A stretch of 64,000 nucleotides of DNA, taken from NCBI RefSeq assembly GCF_001922575.1, contig NZ_MRCI01000001.1, positions 248,001-312,000 on the forward strand, given 5' to 3'. The notes beneath the pieces are model-generated. The model was given only the letters and a program-made list of their open reading frames with translations. It had not been told where the DNA came from and searched no databases. Below, one piece after another: positions 47,813 through 56,721 of this stretch (position 1 is its first letter; every line of letters begins with the position of its first letter). The stretch is from Neptunomonas phycophila. GTDB taxonomy: Bacteria > Pseudomonadota > Gammaproteobacteria > Pseudomonadales > Balneatricaceae. A program made the position numbers and the translations under genes.

Positions 47813-50622
47813 GTTCACTGCCGCACAGGCAGCTTAGAAATGATGCGACAACACCAGACGATGCGAGTTACAGTTCACTGCCGCACAGGCAGCTTAGAAA
47901 ATAGTAAGCGGCTTTAAAGATTTAGTTTTTTCGTTCACTGCCGCACAGGCAGCTTAGAAAATTATTGCTGGCTTTCAAGCTTGTCAATAGGGGTTCACTG
48001 CCGCACAGGCAGCTTAGAAACATTTCTTGATATGTCAGCAACAGAGCCATTGGTTCACTGCCGCACAGGCAGCTTAGAAATAGAATAACATCAGGGCCAC
48101 GAACAACAGAAAGTTCACTGCCGCACAGGCAGCTTAGAAATGACATTAAGATTACTCGTGCTGATGTTGCATGTTCACTGCCGCACAGGCAGCTTAGAAA
48201 TCATAATTTTGTAAATTTGAATATTGCGAAATGTTCACTGCCGCACAGGCAGCTTAGAAAGATCAGAGCGCGAACATGAGCATGTAACAGTGGTTCACTG
48301 CCGCACAGGCAGCTTAGAAAGCGCTTAGTGCCGACGTTTCGCCGCCTACTGTGTTCACTGCCGCACAGGCAGCTTAGAAAAGGTGCGGGGAAGTCTCTCT
48401 ATGCTACTAAACGTTCACTGCCGCACAGGCAGCTTAGAAATATTGCCAGTTTGTAGATTTCGATACCCTTTAGTTCACTGCCGCACAGGCAGCTTAGAAA
48501 ATCAACTCATAACCACGGCGCACGATTGCCTCGTTCACTGCCGCACAGGCAGCTTAGAAATTCTTGAACCTGTGGCGAGGTGTAATACCCATGTTCACTG
48601 CCGCACAGGCAGCTTAGAAATGTCGGTTCTATTGTCTTCTATGATGAGTGTCGTTCACTGCCGCACAGGCAGCTTAGAAATTGAATCGCGCCGCCAAGGG
48701 CGACAAGGGCCTGTTCACTGCCGCACAGGCAGCTTAGAAAGCAAATAGCTCTGCACATATTAACTTAGCCAGGTTCACTGCCGCACAGGCAGCTTAGAAA
48801 TGCACTGCTTTCGGTGCGGCGGGCGAGGAGTGGTTCACTGCCGCACAGGCAGCTTAGAAATTCTGTGTATGCTATATCGTTTGTGCCGACGCGTTCACTG
48901 CCGCACAGGCAGCTTAGAAATTATGGAATAGACAGCATAGGCATTAACAACAGTTCACTGCCGCACAGGCAGCTTAGAAAAACAGAAGCCGAAATAAAAT
49001 ACCAGCAAGCACGTTCACTGCCGCACAGGCAGCTTAGAAACATAACCCCTACCGCCGGGGCAACTATTGATTGTTCACTGCCGCACAGGCAGCTTAGAAA
49101 TCCATTCCTGTCCAGTCAAAAATCTTTGTATAGTTCACTGCCGCACAGGCAGCTTAGAAATCGCGGCGCTAAGTGCAGTAAGGAGCAACATGGTTCACTG
49201 CCGCACAGGCAGCTTAGAAAATTCAATACACCGATAAAGAAAAAGGCACAGTGTTCACTGCCGCACAGGCAGCTTAGAAACGCTAGGGGCGCTTTGAATG
49301 GGTTAATCAATGGTTCACTGCCGCACAGGCAGCTTAGAAAGCAAGTGGAGCGTATATCGCCGTTTGATCTGTGTTCACTGCCGCACAGGCAGCTTAGAAA
49401 GTGAACAGCACATTGATGTTTCCTACGCTACGGTTCACTGCCGCACAGGCAGCTTAGAAAAAAGGGCAGGCTTGTAAGTGTTGAGCCGCCAAGTTCACTG
49501 CCGCACAGGCAGCTTAGAAATAATAAATAAAGGAGTATCTGGGCGCTCAATTGTTCACTGCCGCACAGGCAGCTTAGAAAAAACGGTACTACCGGTAATC
49601 ATGGTTCAACTGGTTCACTGCCGCACAGGCAGCTTAGAAAGAAATCGTATGATTACGACGAAGATCAAGAGCGTTCACTGCCGCACAGGCAGCTTAGAAA
49701 AGCTTGATGATGAAGCTATTGCGCTACTCAACGTTCACTGCCGCACAGGCAGCTTAGAAATAAAGGACATTCAATATCATCTTCATATTTTAGTTCACTG
49801 CCGCACAGGCAGCTTAGAAAAGCGCGTAAGGCGGCGTTAGCGCGTCACCTTGGTTCACTGCCGCACAGGCAGCTTAGAAAGAAGGTGATCCAGCATATGC
49901 TTCAGGCCCAGGGTTCACTGCCGCACAGGCAGCTTAGAAACGCAAGGGGCGCTCTGAATGGGTTAATCAATGCGTTCACTGCCGCACAGGCAGCTTAGAA
50001 AGGCAGGCGGCTAAAAACGTATTCACCCATATCGTTCACTGCCGCACAGGCAGCTTAGAAATCCTCGCCCAAGGCGCGATACCTTTAACTTGTGTTCACT
50101 GCCGCACAGGCAGCTTAGAAAGAGAAGCTAGCGCAAATCAAAGAATCAGGCGGGTTCACTGCCGCACAGGCAGCTTAGAAAACACTACCGAAGCTGACAT
50201 TAAAGAGCTTCAAGTTCACTGCCGCACAGGCAGCTTAGAAAGATCCGCTCATGGGGATTACAGCGCATTGCAAGTTCACTGCCGCACAGGCAGCTTAGAA
50301 ACTTTCGGTGATCAGGGTAAGCAGCAAAGAACTGTTCACTGCCGCACAGGCAGCTTAGAAAATAAGAATTTTGAGCATGAGAGACAAGAACCGATCCACT
50401 GCCGCGCAGGCAGCTTAGAAACGCGAAAGAAACAGTGTTTTTAATTGAATTTGATCCGGTGACGCCGTGCTTTTATCCACTGCCGCGCAGGCAGCTTAGA
50501 AAACTTCAACTAGTGCTGCTCTCTTGTGTGACTCGTTCACTGCCGCACAGGCAGCTTAGAAAACCCAGTGCGATGACTTGTGCGGCTAACGAGCGTTCAC
50601 TGCCGCACAGGCAGCTTAGAAA
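47813..50622 (+). CRISPR. Type I-F CRISPR array, 47 repeats and 46 spacers
   Basis: The 28-base repeat begins GTTCACTGCC, has the hairpin arms CTGCC and GGCAG around GCACA, and ends GCTTAGAAA, as in type I-F. Repeats 1-36 run at an exact 60-base period from 47813, so spacers are 32 bases. Spacer 36 (49941-49973) has 33 bases, after which the 60-base period resumes. Repeats 44 and 45 (from 50394 and 50475) share the same three changes, and the interval between them holds a truncated repeat. The last two repeats (50535, 50595) match the consensus. The leader lies on the cas6f side, so new spacers enter there. Spacers 25 and 36 are near-identical. Confidence 0.98.
50394..50502 (+). repeat. Degenerate and truncated CRISPR repeats inside the array tail
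   Basis: Two repeats begin ATCCACTGCCGCG instead of GTTCACTGCCGCA, with identical changes at three positions. Exactly 32 bases after the first one, a 21-base piece (50454-50474) again starts with ATCC and matches the degenerate repeat at nine of its first twelve bases. It then breaks off and is followed at once by the second full degenerate repeat. Two perfect repeats follow downstream. Confidence 0.8.
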
Positions 50623-50688
50623 ATACAATAACCTGTTGGCTAGGGTAGCGCCCGGTTATCAGAGGCTGGGCGCGTGTTTAACAATTGC

Positions 50689-51372
50689 CTAAAAAACTGT
50701 CTCGATAATACGCTGATTGGAATGTTCTATATGAGCTTTGAGTAGTTCACAGGCGGTTTTGTCATCTCGTTTAAACGCGGCTTCCATGATGAGTTTATGG
50801 TCATCTTGATGGGCTGTGTTTTGAGTGTCGTTAGTCGTTTGCTCTGGTTGATGGATAAGTGACAGTCGGCGATATCGTTCGGATTGATCATAGAGTGTTG
50901 ATAAAAAACGTAATTGCCATTGTGATGGGCATTGGCTGATCAGTGCCAGATGAAAGAGCCTGTTTTCTCTAATCAGTTCGCCTGCCATGGCTTCGCGTTG
51001 GCCTATGGCTTGTTGTTTGATGGTGATTTCGCGATGGCGTGCTCCGGCGATGTTTGCTTCCCAGTTGAGATCGCCCAGCCGAATAGACTGTGCCAACGCA
51101 TCTACTTCTAGCATGACTCGTAAGCGCGATACTTCTAAAAATTCTTCTAATGAGACTGGCGCTGCCCAGTAGCCTCGTTGCCCTTTACGGATCACTAAAC
51201 CTTCGGCATCGAGCCTAGATAAGGCTTCTCGGATAGGAGCGGCGCTGGTCTCGTACTGCTGCGTTAGGTGGTTGATAGATAATTTACTGCCGGGGGGAAT
51301 GGCGCCGTCAACTATATGCTGGCGTAGTTGTTGGTAGCTGGTGTTCGGGTCCTTGGTGTTTTTTATTGTCAT
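50689..51372 (-). CDS. GntR-family transcriptional regulator (FCD type)
   Basis: The 227-residue protein has a GntR winged helix (SYQQLRQHIVDGAIPPGSKL, then SAAPIREALSRLDAEGLV, about residues 11-58) and an all-helical C-terminal FCD ligand domain. Such proteins respond to organic acids and control nearby transport or catabolic genes. It faces away from the TctCBA transporter genes across 425 bases that contain a perfect eight-base inverted repeat, so it most likely regulates that operon. The stop codon lies 66 bases after the last CRISPR repeat. Confidence 0.88.
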   Translation of the reverse strand: MTIKNTKDPNTSYQQLRQHIVDGAIPPGSKLSINHLTQQYETSAAPIREALSRLDAEGLVIRKGQRGYWAAPVSLEEFLEVSRLRVMLEVDALAQSIRLGDLNWEANIAGARHREITIKQQAIGQREAMAGELIRENRLFHLALISQCPSQWQLRFLSTLYDQSERYRRLSLIHQPEQTTNDTQNTAHQDDHKLIMEAAFKRDDKTACELLKAHIEHSNQRIIETVF

Positions 51373-51484
51373 GATATCGCCGCATTTTTTGTTGTTAGTT
51401 ATGTGGTATTTGTCCGTAAATGCCTTACGTAACGGTATCTTATCATCTCAGTATGGATATGACCTGAGGCTTAGTTTCTTTATC

Positions 51485-51504
51485 TTATATCACTATTGAT
51501 ATAA
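51485..51504. promoter_or_regulatory. Candidate GntR operator
   Basis: TTATATCA-CTAT-TGATATAA is a perfect eight-base inverted repeat with a four-base centre, in the divergent promoter region of the GntR gene and tctCBA. Confidence 0.6.
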
Positions 51505-51580
51505 TAAGTGCGATGTTTTTTTAATTGATAGGAGCTAATCGCTTTCGTACTATCAAATTAAGTAAGATGAACACTGCCGT

Positions 51581-51691
51581 ATGGGTTTGCTGGTAGTTCA
51601 AGGTAACATTGGACGATTAGGTGCAAACTGACGGTTAGTTGAAGCTGGCTATCATGAAATGGCTGGTTTAGGATTGTTGAGGCCCTCTTAA
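51581..51691 (+). pseudogene. Possible remnant of a Rossmann-fold dehydrogenase
   Basis: One frame reads MGLLVVQGNIGRLGAN, a TGA stop (51629-51631), then RLVEAGYHEMAGL and a second stop. The G-N-I-G spacing followed by RLVEAGY is the start of an NAD-binding 3-hydroxyacid dehydrogenase fold. No further homology follows. It could be a decayed gene fragment, or chance, since it is only 37 codons long. Confidence 0.3.
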
Positions 51692-51797
51692 GGATTCATA
51701 ATCTGCATTAATCTTAGTTAATCCGGTACTTTAGCGAGCCTTCCACGTGAGGCCGGACCCCAATATTAAGCATAATAACAATGAAGGAAGCTATGCT

Positions 51798-52793
51798 ATG
51801 AAAACCAAGTTTATTAGTTCGTTAGCGGCACTGACGTTTATTTCTACGGCGGCGTTTGCTGAGTACCCAACAAAAGATATTCAAGGTGTTATTCAGTGGG
51901 GTGCGGGTGGCTCTACGGATACAGTGATGCGCTCGGTAGCGCCACACGCTGAAAAAGTGCTGGGTACGGATATTATTCTTACGAACAAAACCGGCGGTGT
52001 GGGAGCAATAGCAACAAAGCTGGTGAATGCGAAAAAAGCCGATGGTTATACTTTGTTGATGGGCGCTGAAAACCCACAAATGTATAAAGTGCTTGGATTA
52101 GCAAACATCGATTATTCGGATATGATTCCGGTTAATGTGTTGGCTCGTGGTATTCCTATTTTTGTTGCCAGCAACGATGCTCCCTACAATACCATCACGG
52201 AAATGGTTGAATATGCATCGGCAAACCCTAAAAAAGTTAAATTTGGTTCTACCGGGCCTGGCGGTTTGGCTTCAATTGTTTCTGCTATGTTAGATGGTGA
52301 AGTGGGTATTGACGTAACCACGATACCGTATGATGGGGACGGCCCGGCTCTAACTGCTTTACAAGGTGGTGCTATCGATGTGATGCCTGCGGTGCTGGGC
52401 GCAGCGATTGAGCATATTAAAGCCGGTCGTATGAAGGCTATTGGTTTAGTCGATACGGTTGCTAATCCTTTACTTCCTGATGTTAAACCCATTACAGAAG
52501 AACTGCCTGGGTTTGCTAACTACCTGCCGTACGGACCATTCTTTGGCGTGTTCGTGAAGAAAGGCACACCGGATGAAGCAGTAGCTAAATTAGTAGAAGC
52601 TTTCAAGGCCGGTGCTGAAGCACCTGACTTTAAAGAGCTGATGGACAAGCGTGGTTTTAGCATCATGAACCTGTCTGGAGACGCTGCGAATAAGTTCCTT
52701 GATAACTATCGTTCTGTTTCTTCTTGGGTTGTATTTGATTCTGGTATTGCTAAGCATTCTCCTGAAGATTTTGGCATTAAGCGTCCAGAGTAA
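51798..52793 (+). CDS. tctC: Tripartite tricarboxylate transporter substrate-binding protein
   Basis: This is the periplasmic receptor of a TctCBA system, which imports carboxylates with sodium or protons. The 331-residue precursor from ATG at 51798 has a signal peptide ending near STAAFA (about residue 21) and a Bug-type body: WGAGGSTDTVMRSVAPHAEK, TNKTGGVGAIATKLVNAK, and KVKFGSTGPGGLASIVSAML. The ligand is unknown. A hairpin after the stop probably lowers read-through to tctB and tctA, giving more receptor than permease. Confidence 0.92.
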   Translation: MKTKFISSLAALTFISTAAFAEYPTKDIQGVIQWGAGGSTDTVMRSVAPHAEKVLGTDIILTNKTGGVGAIATKLVNAKKADGYTLLMGAENPQMYKVLGLANIDYSDMIPVNVLARGIPIFVASNDAPYNTITEMVEYASANPKKVKFGSTGPGGLASIVSAMLDGEVGIDVTTIPYDGDGPALTALQGGAIDVMPAVLGAAIEHIKAGRMKAIGLVDTVANPLLPDVKPITEELPGFANYLPYGPFFGVFVKKGTPDEAVAKLVEAFKAGAEAPDFKELMDKRGFSIMNLSGDAANKFLDNYRSVSSWVVFDSGIAKHSPEDFGIKRPE

Positions 52794-52811
52794 GGCGTTA
52801 GGTGTTATGCG

Positions 52812-52838
52812 GAGCCCCTTTTCTGGGGCTCTTTCTTT
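52812..52838 (+). terminator. Terminator or attenuator between tctC and tctB
   Basis: The stem GAGCCCC / GGGGCTC has a six-base loop and is followed by TTTCTTT. Confidence 0.75.
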
Positions 52839-52862
52839 CGTACATTTTATCGGTAAATCCTG

Positions 52863-53384
52863 ATGGTCGACTCTACGCAAAAACAGCCAGGCGAAACGGT
52901 CTTTGGCTATTTGATGCTGTTGCTCAGTGTTTTTTTATTTTGGCAGGCATATCAGATATCTGGCTTTGAGGCGCTTAGTTCGCCAGGGGCTTTCCCGCTA
53001 GCTGCGGCTGGTATTATGGTGATCTCTTCGTGTGTTGTTGTAGTTAAAAACGCACGACGTCAATCGCCTTCACAGGTAGTGGATAGTTTTTTTACGCACA
53101 TTTTACCGCCACTTGTTGCGGTAATGATTGCTTTGATCTTGGTATATGCCGTGGTGTTGGATTCACTCGGTTTTATTCCAAGTACCTTTGTTTTTCTATT
53201 GATCGCGATTCATTTATTACATCGTCGCAGTCTGGTTAGTTCTTTGGTGATTACAACCGGAGCCCTCATTTTAATCTATGTGATTTTTCGTTTGGTGTTT
53301 CAAATTATTTTGCCTGAGGGGATTGTCCCCGAACGAGAAATTTTAGCGTGGTTGGGCAACCTATTCGGGGCTGAGGGGAACTGA
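52863..53384 (+). CDS. tctB: Tripartite tricarboxylate transporter small membrane subunit
   Basis: The 173-residue protein has four hydrophobic segments (FGYLMLLLSVFLFWQAY, FPLAAAGIMVISSCVVVV, a central pair, and LVITTGALILIYVIFRLVFQIILP), the layout of TctB. It starts two bases before tctA ends its upstream gap (one base separates stop and start), so the two membrane subunits are coupled. It forms the transporter with TctA. Confidence 0.88.
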   Translation: MVDSTQKQPGETVFGYLMLLLSVFLFWQAYQISGFEALSSPGAFPLAAAGIMVISSCVVVVKNARRQSPSQVVDSFFTHILPPLVAVMIALILVYAVVLDSLGFIPSTFVFLLIAIHLLHRRSLVSSLVITTGALILIYVIFRLVFQIILPEGIVPEREILAWLGNLFGAEGN

Positions 53385-53385
53385 T

Positions 53386-54885
53386 ATGGACGCATTAAGT
53401 AATTTTGCCATTTCTTGGGTGTCTCCTGAGTTAATGGGGTTAACTGCATTAGGTACCTTCTTAGGTATTTATGTAGGCGCAATACCGGGCTTGTCGGTAA
53501 CGATGGCCGTTTCTATTTTGATTTCCTTTACCTTCTCGTGGGATGTTAATCATGCCTTGTGTCTCATGGTGGGGATTTACATGGGCGGCGTTTACGGTGG
53601 GTCGCGTACAGCTATTCTGTTGAATATGCCAGGGGCGCCGTCGGCCATAGCTACCGCCTTGGATGGCTATCCTATGGCGCAAAAAGGGGATGCGGGTAAA
53701 GCTATTGGTTTGTCGACTGTTATGTCGGTTATCGGTGGCTTTGTAGGTATCTTTATCTTATCGATTGCAGCGCCTGTGGTGAGTGATTTTGCATTAACTT
53801 TCCAGCCACGTGATTACATGATGATGGCAGTGCTGGGCATTATGTTAGTGGGATCTCTTGCGGGTGACAGCTTGGCTAAAGGGATTTTTTGTGGCGCGTT
53901 AGGCATGCTGATTGGTACGGTTGGCCTTGATCCGTTGACGGCAGAAGAACGTTTTACGTTTGGTGTTGTTGAGTTATGGAACGGTATTAACCCCGTTGCC
54001 GTGATGATTGGTATGTTCGGCATCTCGGAAGCGCTCACACAACTGCACTACATGGAAAAAGCAGCCGTTCGGCAAAAGTTGGATAAGATCTTGCCGGCTT
54101 GGCGGGATGTTTATAAATATTTGCCTTTAAGTCTGCAAACATCCACGTTGGGTGTAGTGGTTGGTGCGTTACCCGGTACAGGAGGGGATATTGCCGCGTT
54201 AATGGCTTATGACTATGCCAAGCGTACAACGAAAAACCCCGAAGTACCCTTTGGCCAAGGCGCAAAGGAAGGTTTGATTGCACCAGAAGCTGCAAACAAC
54301 GCCGCTGTTGGTGGCGCTTACATTCCTATGCTGACACTTGGAATACCCGGTGATGCTGTCACCGCTGTGTTTTTAGGGGCATTGTTTATTCATGGTTTAA
54401 ACCCAGGGCCTATGCTGTTGGCCGAGCAGCCAGAAATGTTTTGGTTTACGGTGGGTAACCTAACCATGGCAAATATTTTTGTGCTCATTTTTGGACTAAC
54501 GGGTATCCGTTTGTTTACCAAAATTGTGGAGTGCCCTAAAGGCGTTTTAATCCCGCTTATCTTTCTGTTGTCAGTTGTCGGCTCGTATGCGATTAATAAT
54601 TCGGTCACGGATATTTGGTGGATGCTAGCCTTTGGTGTGTTGGGCTACTTTATGAAGTTGTATGGCTTCCAAGTAGGGCCTGTTATTTTGGGTGTTATTT
54701 TGAGCCGTTTGTTAGATGAAAACTGGAGACGTGCGATTATTTCTGATCAAGAAAGCTTAGGCATGTTCTTTGGTAATTTATTTCAAAGTCCGCTTTCGAC
54801 TTTTTTGTTTGCCGCGATTGTGTTGATCCTTGTTTCGCAAACCCCGTTATGGGGAATATGGAAAAAGAAAAAAACAACCGCATAG
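53386..54885 (+). CDS. tctA: Tripartite tricarboxylate transporter large permease subunit
   Basis: TctA is the ion-coupled permease. The 499-residue protein has about eleven membrane segments and the two family motifs, GAIPGLSVTMAVSILISFTF near residue 32 and GALPGTGGDIAALMAYDYAKR near residue 258, that form the inverted-repeat transport core. A terminator follows the stop. Confidence 0.95.
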   Translation: MDALSNFAISWVSPELMGLTALGTFLGIYVGAIPGLSVTMAVSILISFTFSWDVNHALCLMVGIYMGGVYGGSRTAILLNMPGAPSAIATALDGYPMAQKGDAGKAIGLSTVMSVIGGFVGIFILSIAAPVVSDFALTFQPRDYMMMAVLGIMLVGSLAGDSLAKGIFCGALGMLIGTVGLDPLTAEERFTFGVVELWNGINPVAVMIGMFGISEALTQLHYMEKAAVRQKLDKILPAWRDVYKYLPLSLQTSTLGVVVGALPGTGGDIAALMAYDYAKRTTKNPEVPFGQGAKEGLIAPEAANNAAVGGAYIPMLTLGIPGDAVTAVFLGALFIHGLNPGPMLLAEQPEMFWFTVGNLTMANIFVLIFGLTGIRLFTKIVECPKGVLIPLIFLLSVVGSYAINNSVTDIWWMLAFGVLGYFMKLYGFQVGPVILGVILSRLLDENWRRAIISDQESLGMFFGNLFQSPLSTFLFAAIVLILVSQTPLWGIWKKKKTTA

Positions 54886-54894
54886 TCCTATGAA

Positions 54895-54919
54895 TAAAGC
54901 CTCTTTATGGGGCTTTTTG
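54895..54919 (+). terminator. Intrinsic terminator of tctA
   Basis: The stem AAAGCCTC / GGGGCTTT has a five-base loop and one G-T pair, and ends in a T run. Confidence 0.8.
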
Positions 54920-55049
54920 TATGATTTAGACAGGTGTTTTAGTCGGGGTTGTCTAAGAATCGATGCTACTAATTTGATTTGATAGAACCTACACTGTTAG
55001 CGCTATTCATCTGCGCTAATTTATTGATGATTCTAAGGAGGCTGCTGGT

Positions 55050-55874
55050 ATGCAACCTGCGTTTTTAAGTGCCATTCAAATGAAAGGGCTAGAGTTTATA
55101 GAACTGGCCACCCCGGATGCGGCGCCACTGGCTATATTTTTGGAATCAATGGGCTTTACGGCTATTGCGCGCCACCGTCACAAGCCTGTTACTTTATATC
55201 GTCTGGGGCATATCAACTTAATCGTCAATAGCGCCAGTACGGGGGCCGTACATGACCAAGCTGTTGAGCGCGGTGTCTCTATCTGCGCTATTGCTATAAG
55301 GGTAGATGATGCCCAAGAGGCGTATCAATCTTTAATTAATGCGGGTGCATGGGAAGCAGAAACCCAAGCGGGTGTGATGGAGTTGAATATTCCTGCCATT
55401 GAAGGTGTGGGTGGAACGCACATTTATTTGATTGACCGCTTTGATGATCGAGTCAGTATTTATGATATCGATTTTATGCCATTAGATGGTCAAGGCTCTC
55501 GCTTTTCGGTACTGGCTGACGATAACGCTGCTTGTATCTCATCGTTAACACTGGCTGTAGCCAATGGTCGAGAACAACAGTGGAATGATTTTTTTGTGCA
55601 GTTGCTTGGCTTTTCGTTAGCGGGTACGGGCGTGATTAGCCAAAGCGGGTTAGCGGTTAAGGTCGATGGAAGCGAGTTGTCTGCTGGGGCTGATATTGGT
55701 GATGAGTATTATAGTGCTATCACTTTTAAGATAAGTAGCCAAACGGTCTTAGAGAAGATAGGTGCGCAAGGAGACTTAACCTTCCTTGAAACAGAAGATG
55801 ATAATTGTGTGCAAGTGAAACTGCCCGCCACGTTTCCCTCTGCCATTGTTTGGCGTTTTGAGGTAGCTGCATGA
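55050..55874 (+). CDS. VOC-family protein resembling the HPPD-like half of QuiC1, iron ligands missing
   Basis: The 274-residue protein has two VOC-type halves. It aligns with the C-terminal, 4-hydroxyphenylpyruvate-dioxygenase-like part of QuiC1 (3-dehydroshikimate dehydratase): GLEFIELATP near residue 13, then GHINLIVN and the IYDIDFMP segment near residue 138. In the second half the first iron histidine of HPPD-type proteins (I-D-H) is replaced by I-S-S at about residues 163-165, and the H-H-I-A-F motif by S-A-I-T-F at 222-226. Iron-dependent oxygenase chemistry is therefore unlikely. The gene overlaps the next one by four bases. Its role with that partner is unknown. Confidence 0.72.
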   Translation: MQPAFLSAIQMKGLEFIELATPDAAPLAIFLESMGFTAIARHRHKPVTLYRLGHINLIVNSASTGAVHDQAVERGVSICAIAIRVDDAQEAYQSLINAGAWEAETQAGVMELNIPAIEGVGGTHIYLIDRFDDRVSIYDIDFMPLDGQGSRFSVLADDNAACISSLTLAVANGREQQWNDFFVQLLGFSLAGTGVISQSGLAVKVDGSELSAGADIGDEYYSAITFKISSQTVLEKIGAQGDLTFLETEDDNCVQVKLPATFPSAIVWRFEVAA

Positions 55875-56707
55875 GTGTTCCTACGCAAAAAATTGCGGTT
55901 AGCCTAACCGGGCTGACGGGGGATTTTGGTGATCGTTTATCGGTTATAAAAGCAGCGGGTTTTGACCGTATAGAGCTGGATGCGGTCGAGCTCTCGAAGC
56001 AAGGCGATTTGCGCTTGGCGGAAAGCCTGTTGCTGGAAAGCGGATTGAAGTTATCTGCTTATAAAGAGTTTAAAGATTTTACGGGCCATAAGGGCCATGT
56101 TATTCGTTACAAAATGCAACTGGCTCAAGCTAATTTGAAGATGATGGCCGCTTTAGGCTGTAACTTGTTAGTGGTGACGCCATCCGCACGCAACAGAACA
56201 GATAGTGATGATGAAATAATCGCTCAATTACGCGCGTTGTCTACTTTGGCCATGTTGCGAGGGATAAAAGTGGGGTATCGGCCTTTGCCTTGGTCTGACC
56301 ATGCTTACGATTATGAATCCGCTTATCGTTTAGTCGAGCAGGCTGGTAACGCTAACCTAGGGCTTGTTGTAGATAGCTTTCACAACCTGACTGATCTGAA
56401 TATTGATGAGCTTTTCACGCAGGTGCCGGGGGATAAAGTTTTCCTTATCCGCTTATCTGATTTTGCCATGAGCACCCTGTACACCTTGGAGGATAAAATA
56501 GAAGTTGATCATCATCAGCGTCTTTTTCCCGGTGAAGGAGGGCACTCAAGTGACCTCACGACCTTATTGCGTAACTGTCAAACAGCGGGTTATCAAGGGG
56601 ATTTAGTGCTCAGTGCCAATGATGATCGGTATCGATTTTCATCATTGGAAACTGTAATCGCTAAAGCGAGCCAGTCACGGGACTGGGTTTTATCGAAGTT
56701 GAATTAA
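55871..56707 (+). CDS. TIM-barrel protein resembling the dehydratase half of QuiC1, metal ligands replaced
   Basis: The 278-residue sugar-phosphate-isomerase/epimerase-type barrel aligns with the N-terminal half of QuiC1 along its length (FKDFTGH, LGLVVDSFHN, QRLFPGEG). Of the four metal ligands known there, only the aspartate in DSFH (residue 168) remains. The glutamate of G-Y-E-A-L is arginine at 137 (GYRPLPW), the glutamine is arginine at 194 (LIRLSD) and the last glutamate is serine at 248 (LVLSAND). Normal magnesium-dependent dehydratase activity is unlikely. It is translated from an overlap with the VOC gene and follows the TctCBA operon, which suggests a shared ligand pathway. Confidence 0.7.
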   Translation: MSVPTQKIAVSLTGLTGDFGDRLSVIKAAGFDRIELDAVELSKQGDLRLAESLLLESGLKLSAYKEFKDFTGHKGHVIRYKMQLAQANLKMMAALGCNLLVVTPSARNRTDSDDEIIAQLRALSTLAMLRGIKVGYRPLPWSDHAYDYESAYRLVEQAGNANLGLVVDSFHNLTDLNIDELFTQVPGDKVFLIRLSDFAMSTLYTLEDKIEVDHHQRLFPGEGGHSSDLTTLLRNCQTAGYQGDLVLSANDDRYRFSSLETVIAKASQSRDWVLSKLN

Positions 56708-56721
56708 GCACAGTGTTAATG

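Larger units (their letters stand above)
51373..51797. promoter_or_regulatory. GntR-tctC divergent intergenic region
   Basis: This region holds the promoters of the GntR gene and of tctC, a candidate operator at 51485-51504 and a possible gene remnant at 51581-51691. A GAAGGAAG ribosome site lies eight bases before the tctC start. I see no other structure. Confidence 0.6.

Noticed and set aside
50422-50474. A single unusually long 53-base spacer
   Set aside because: A truncated repeat begins exactly 32 bases in, so it is better read as a normal spacer plus a broken repeat.
47922-50692. Several open frames inside the CRISPR array with repeating peptides such as VHCRTGSLE and SLPHRQLR
   Set aside because: They arise because a 60-base period is a multiple of three and the repeat has no stop in some frames. 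They are translations of the repeat, not genes.
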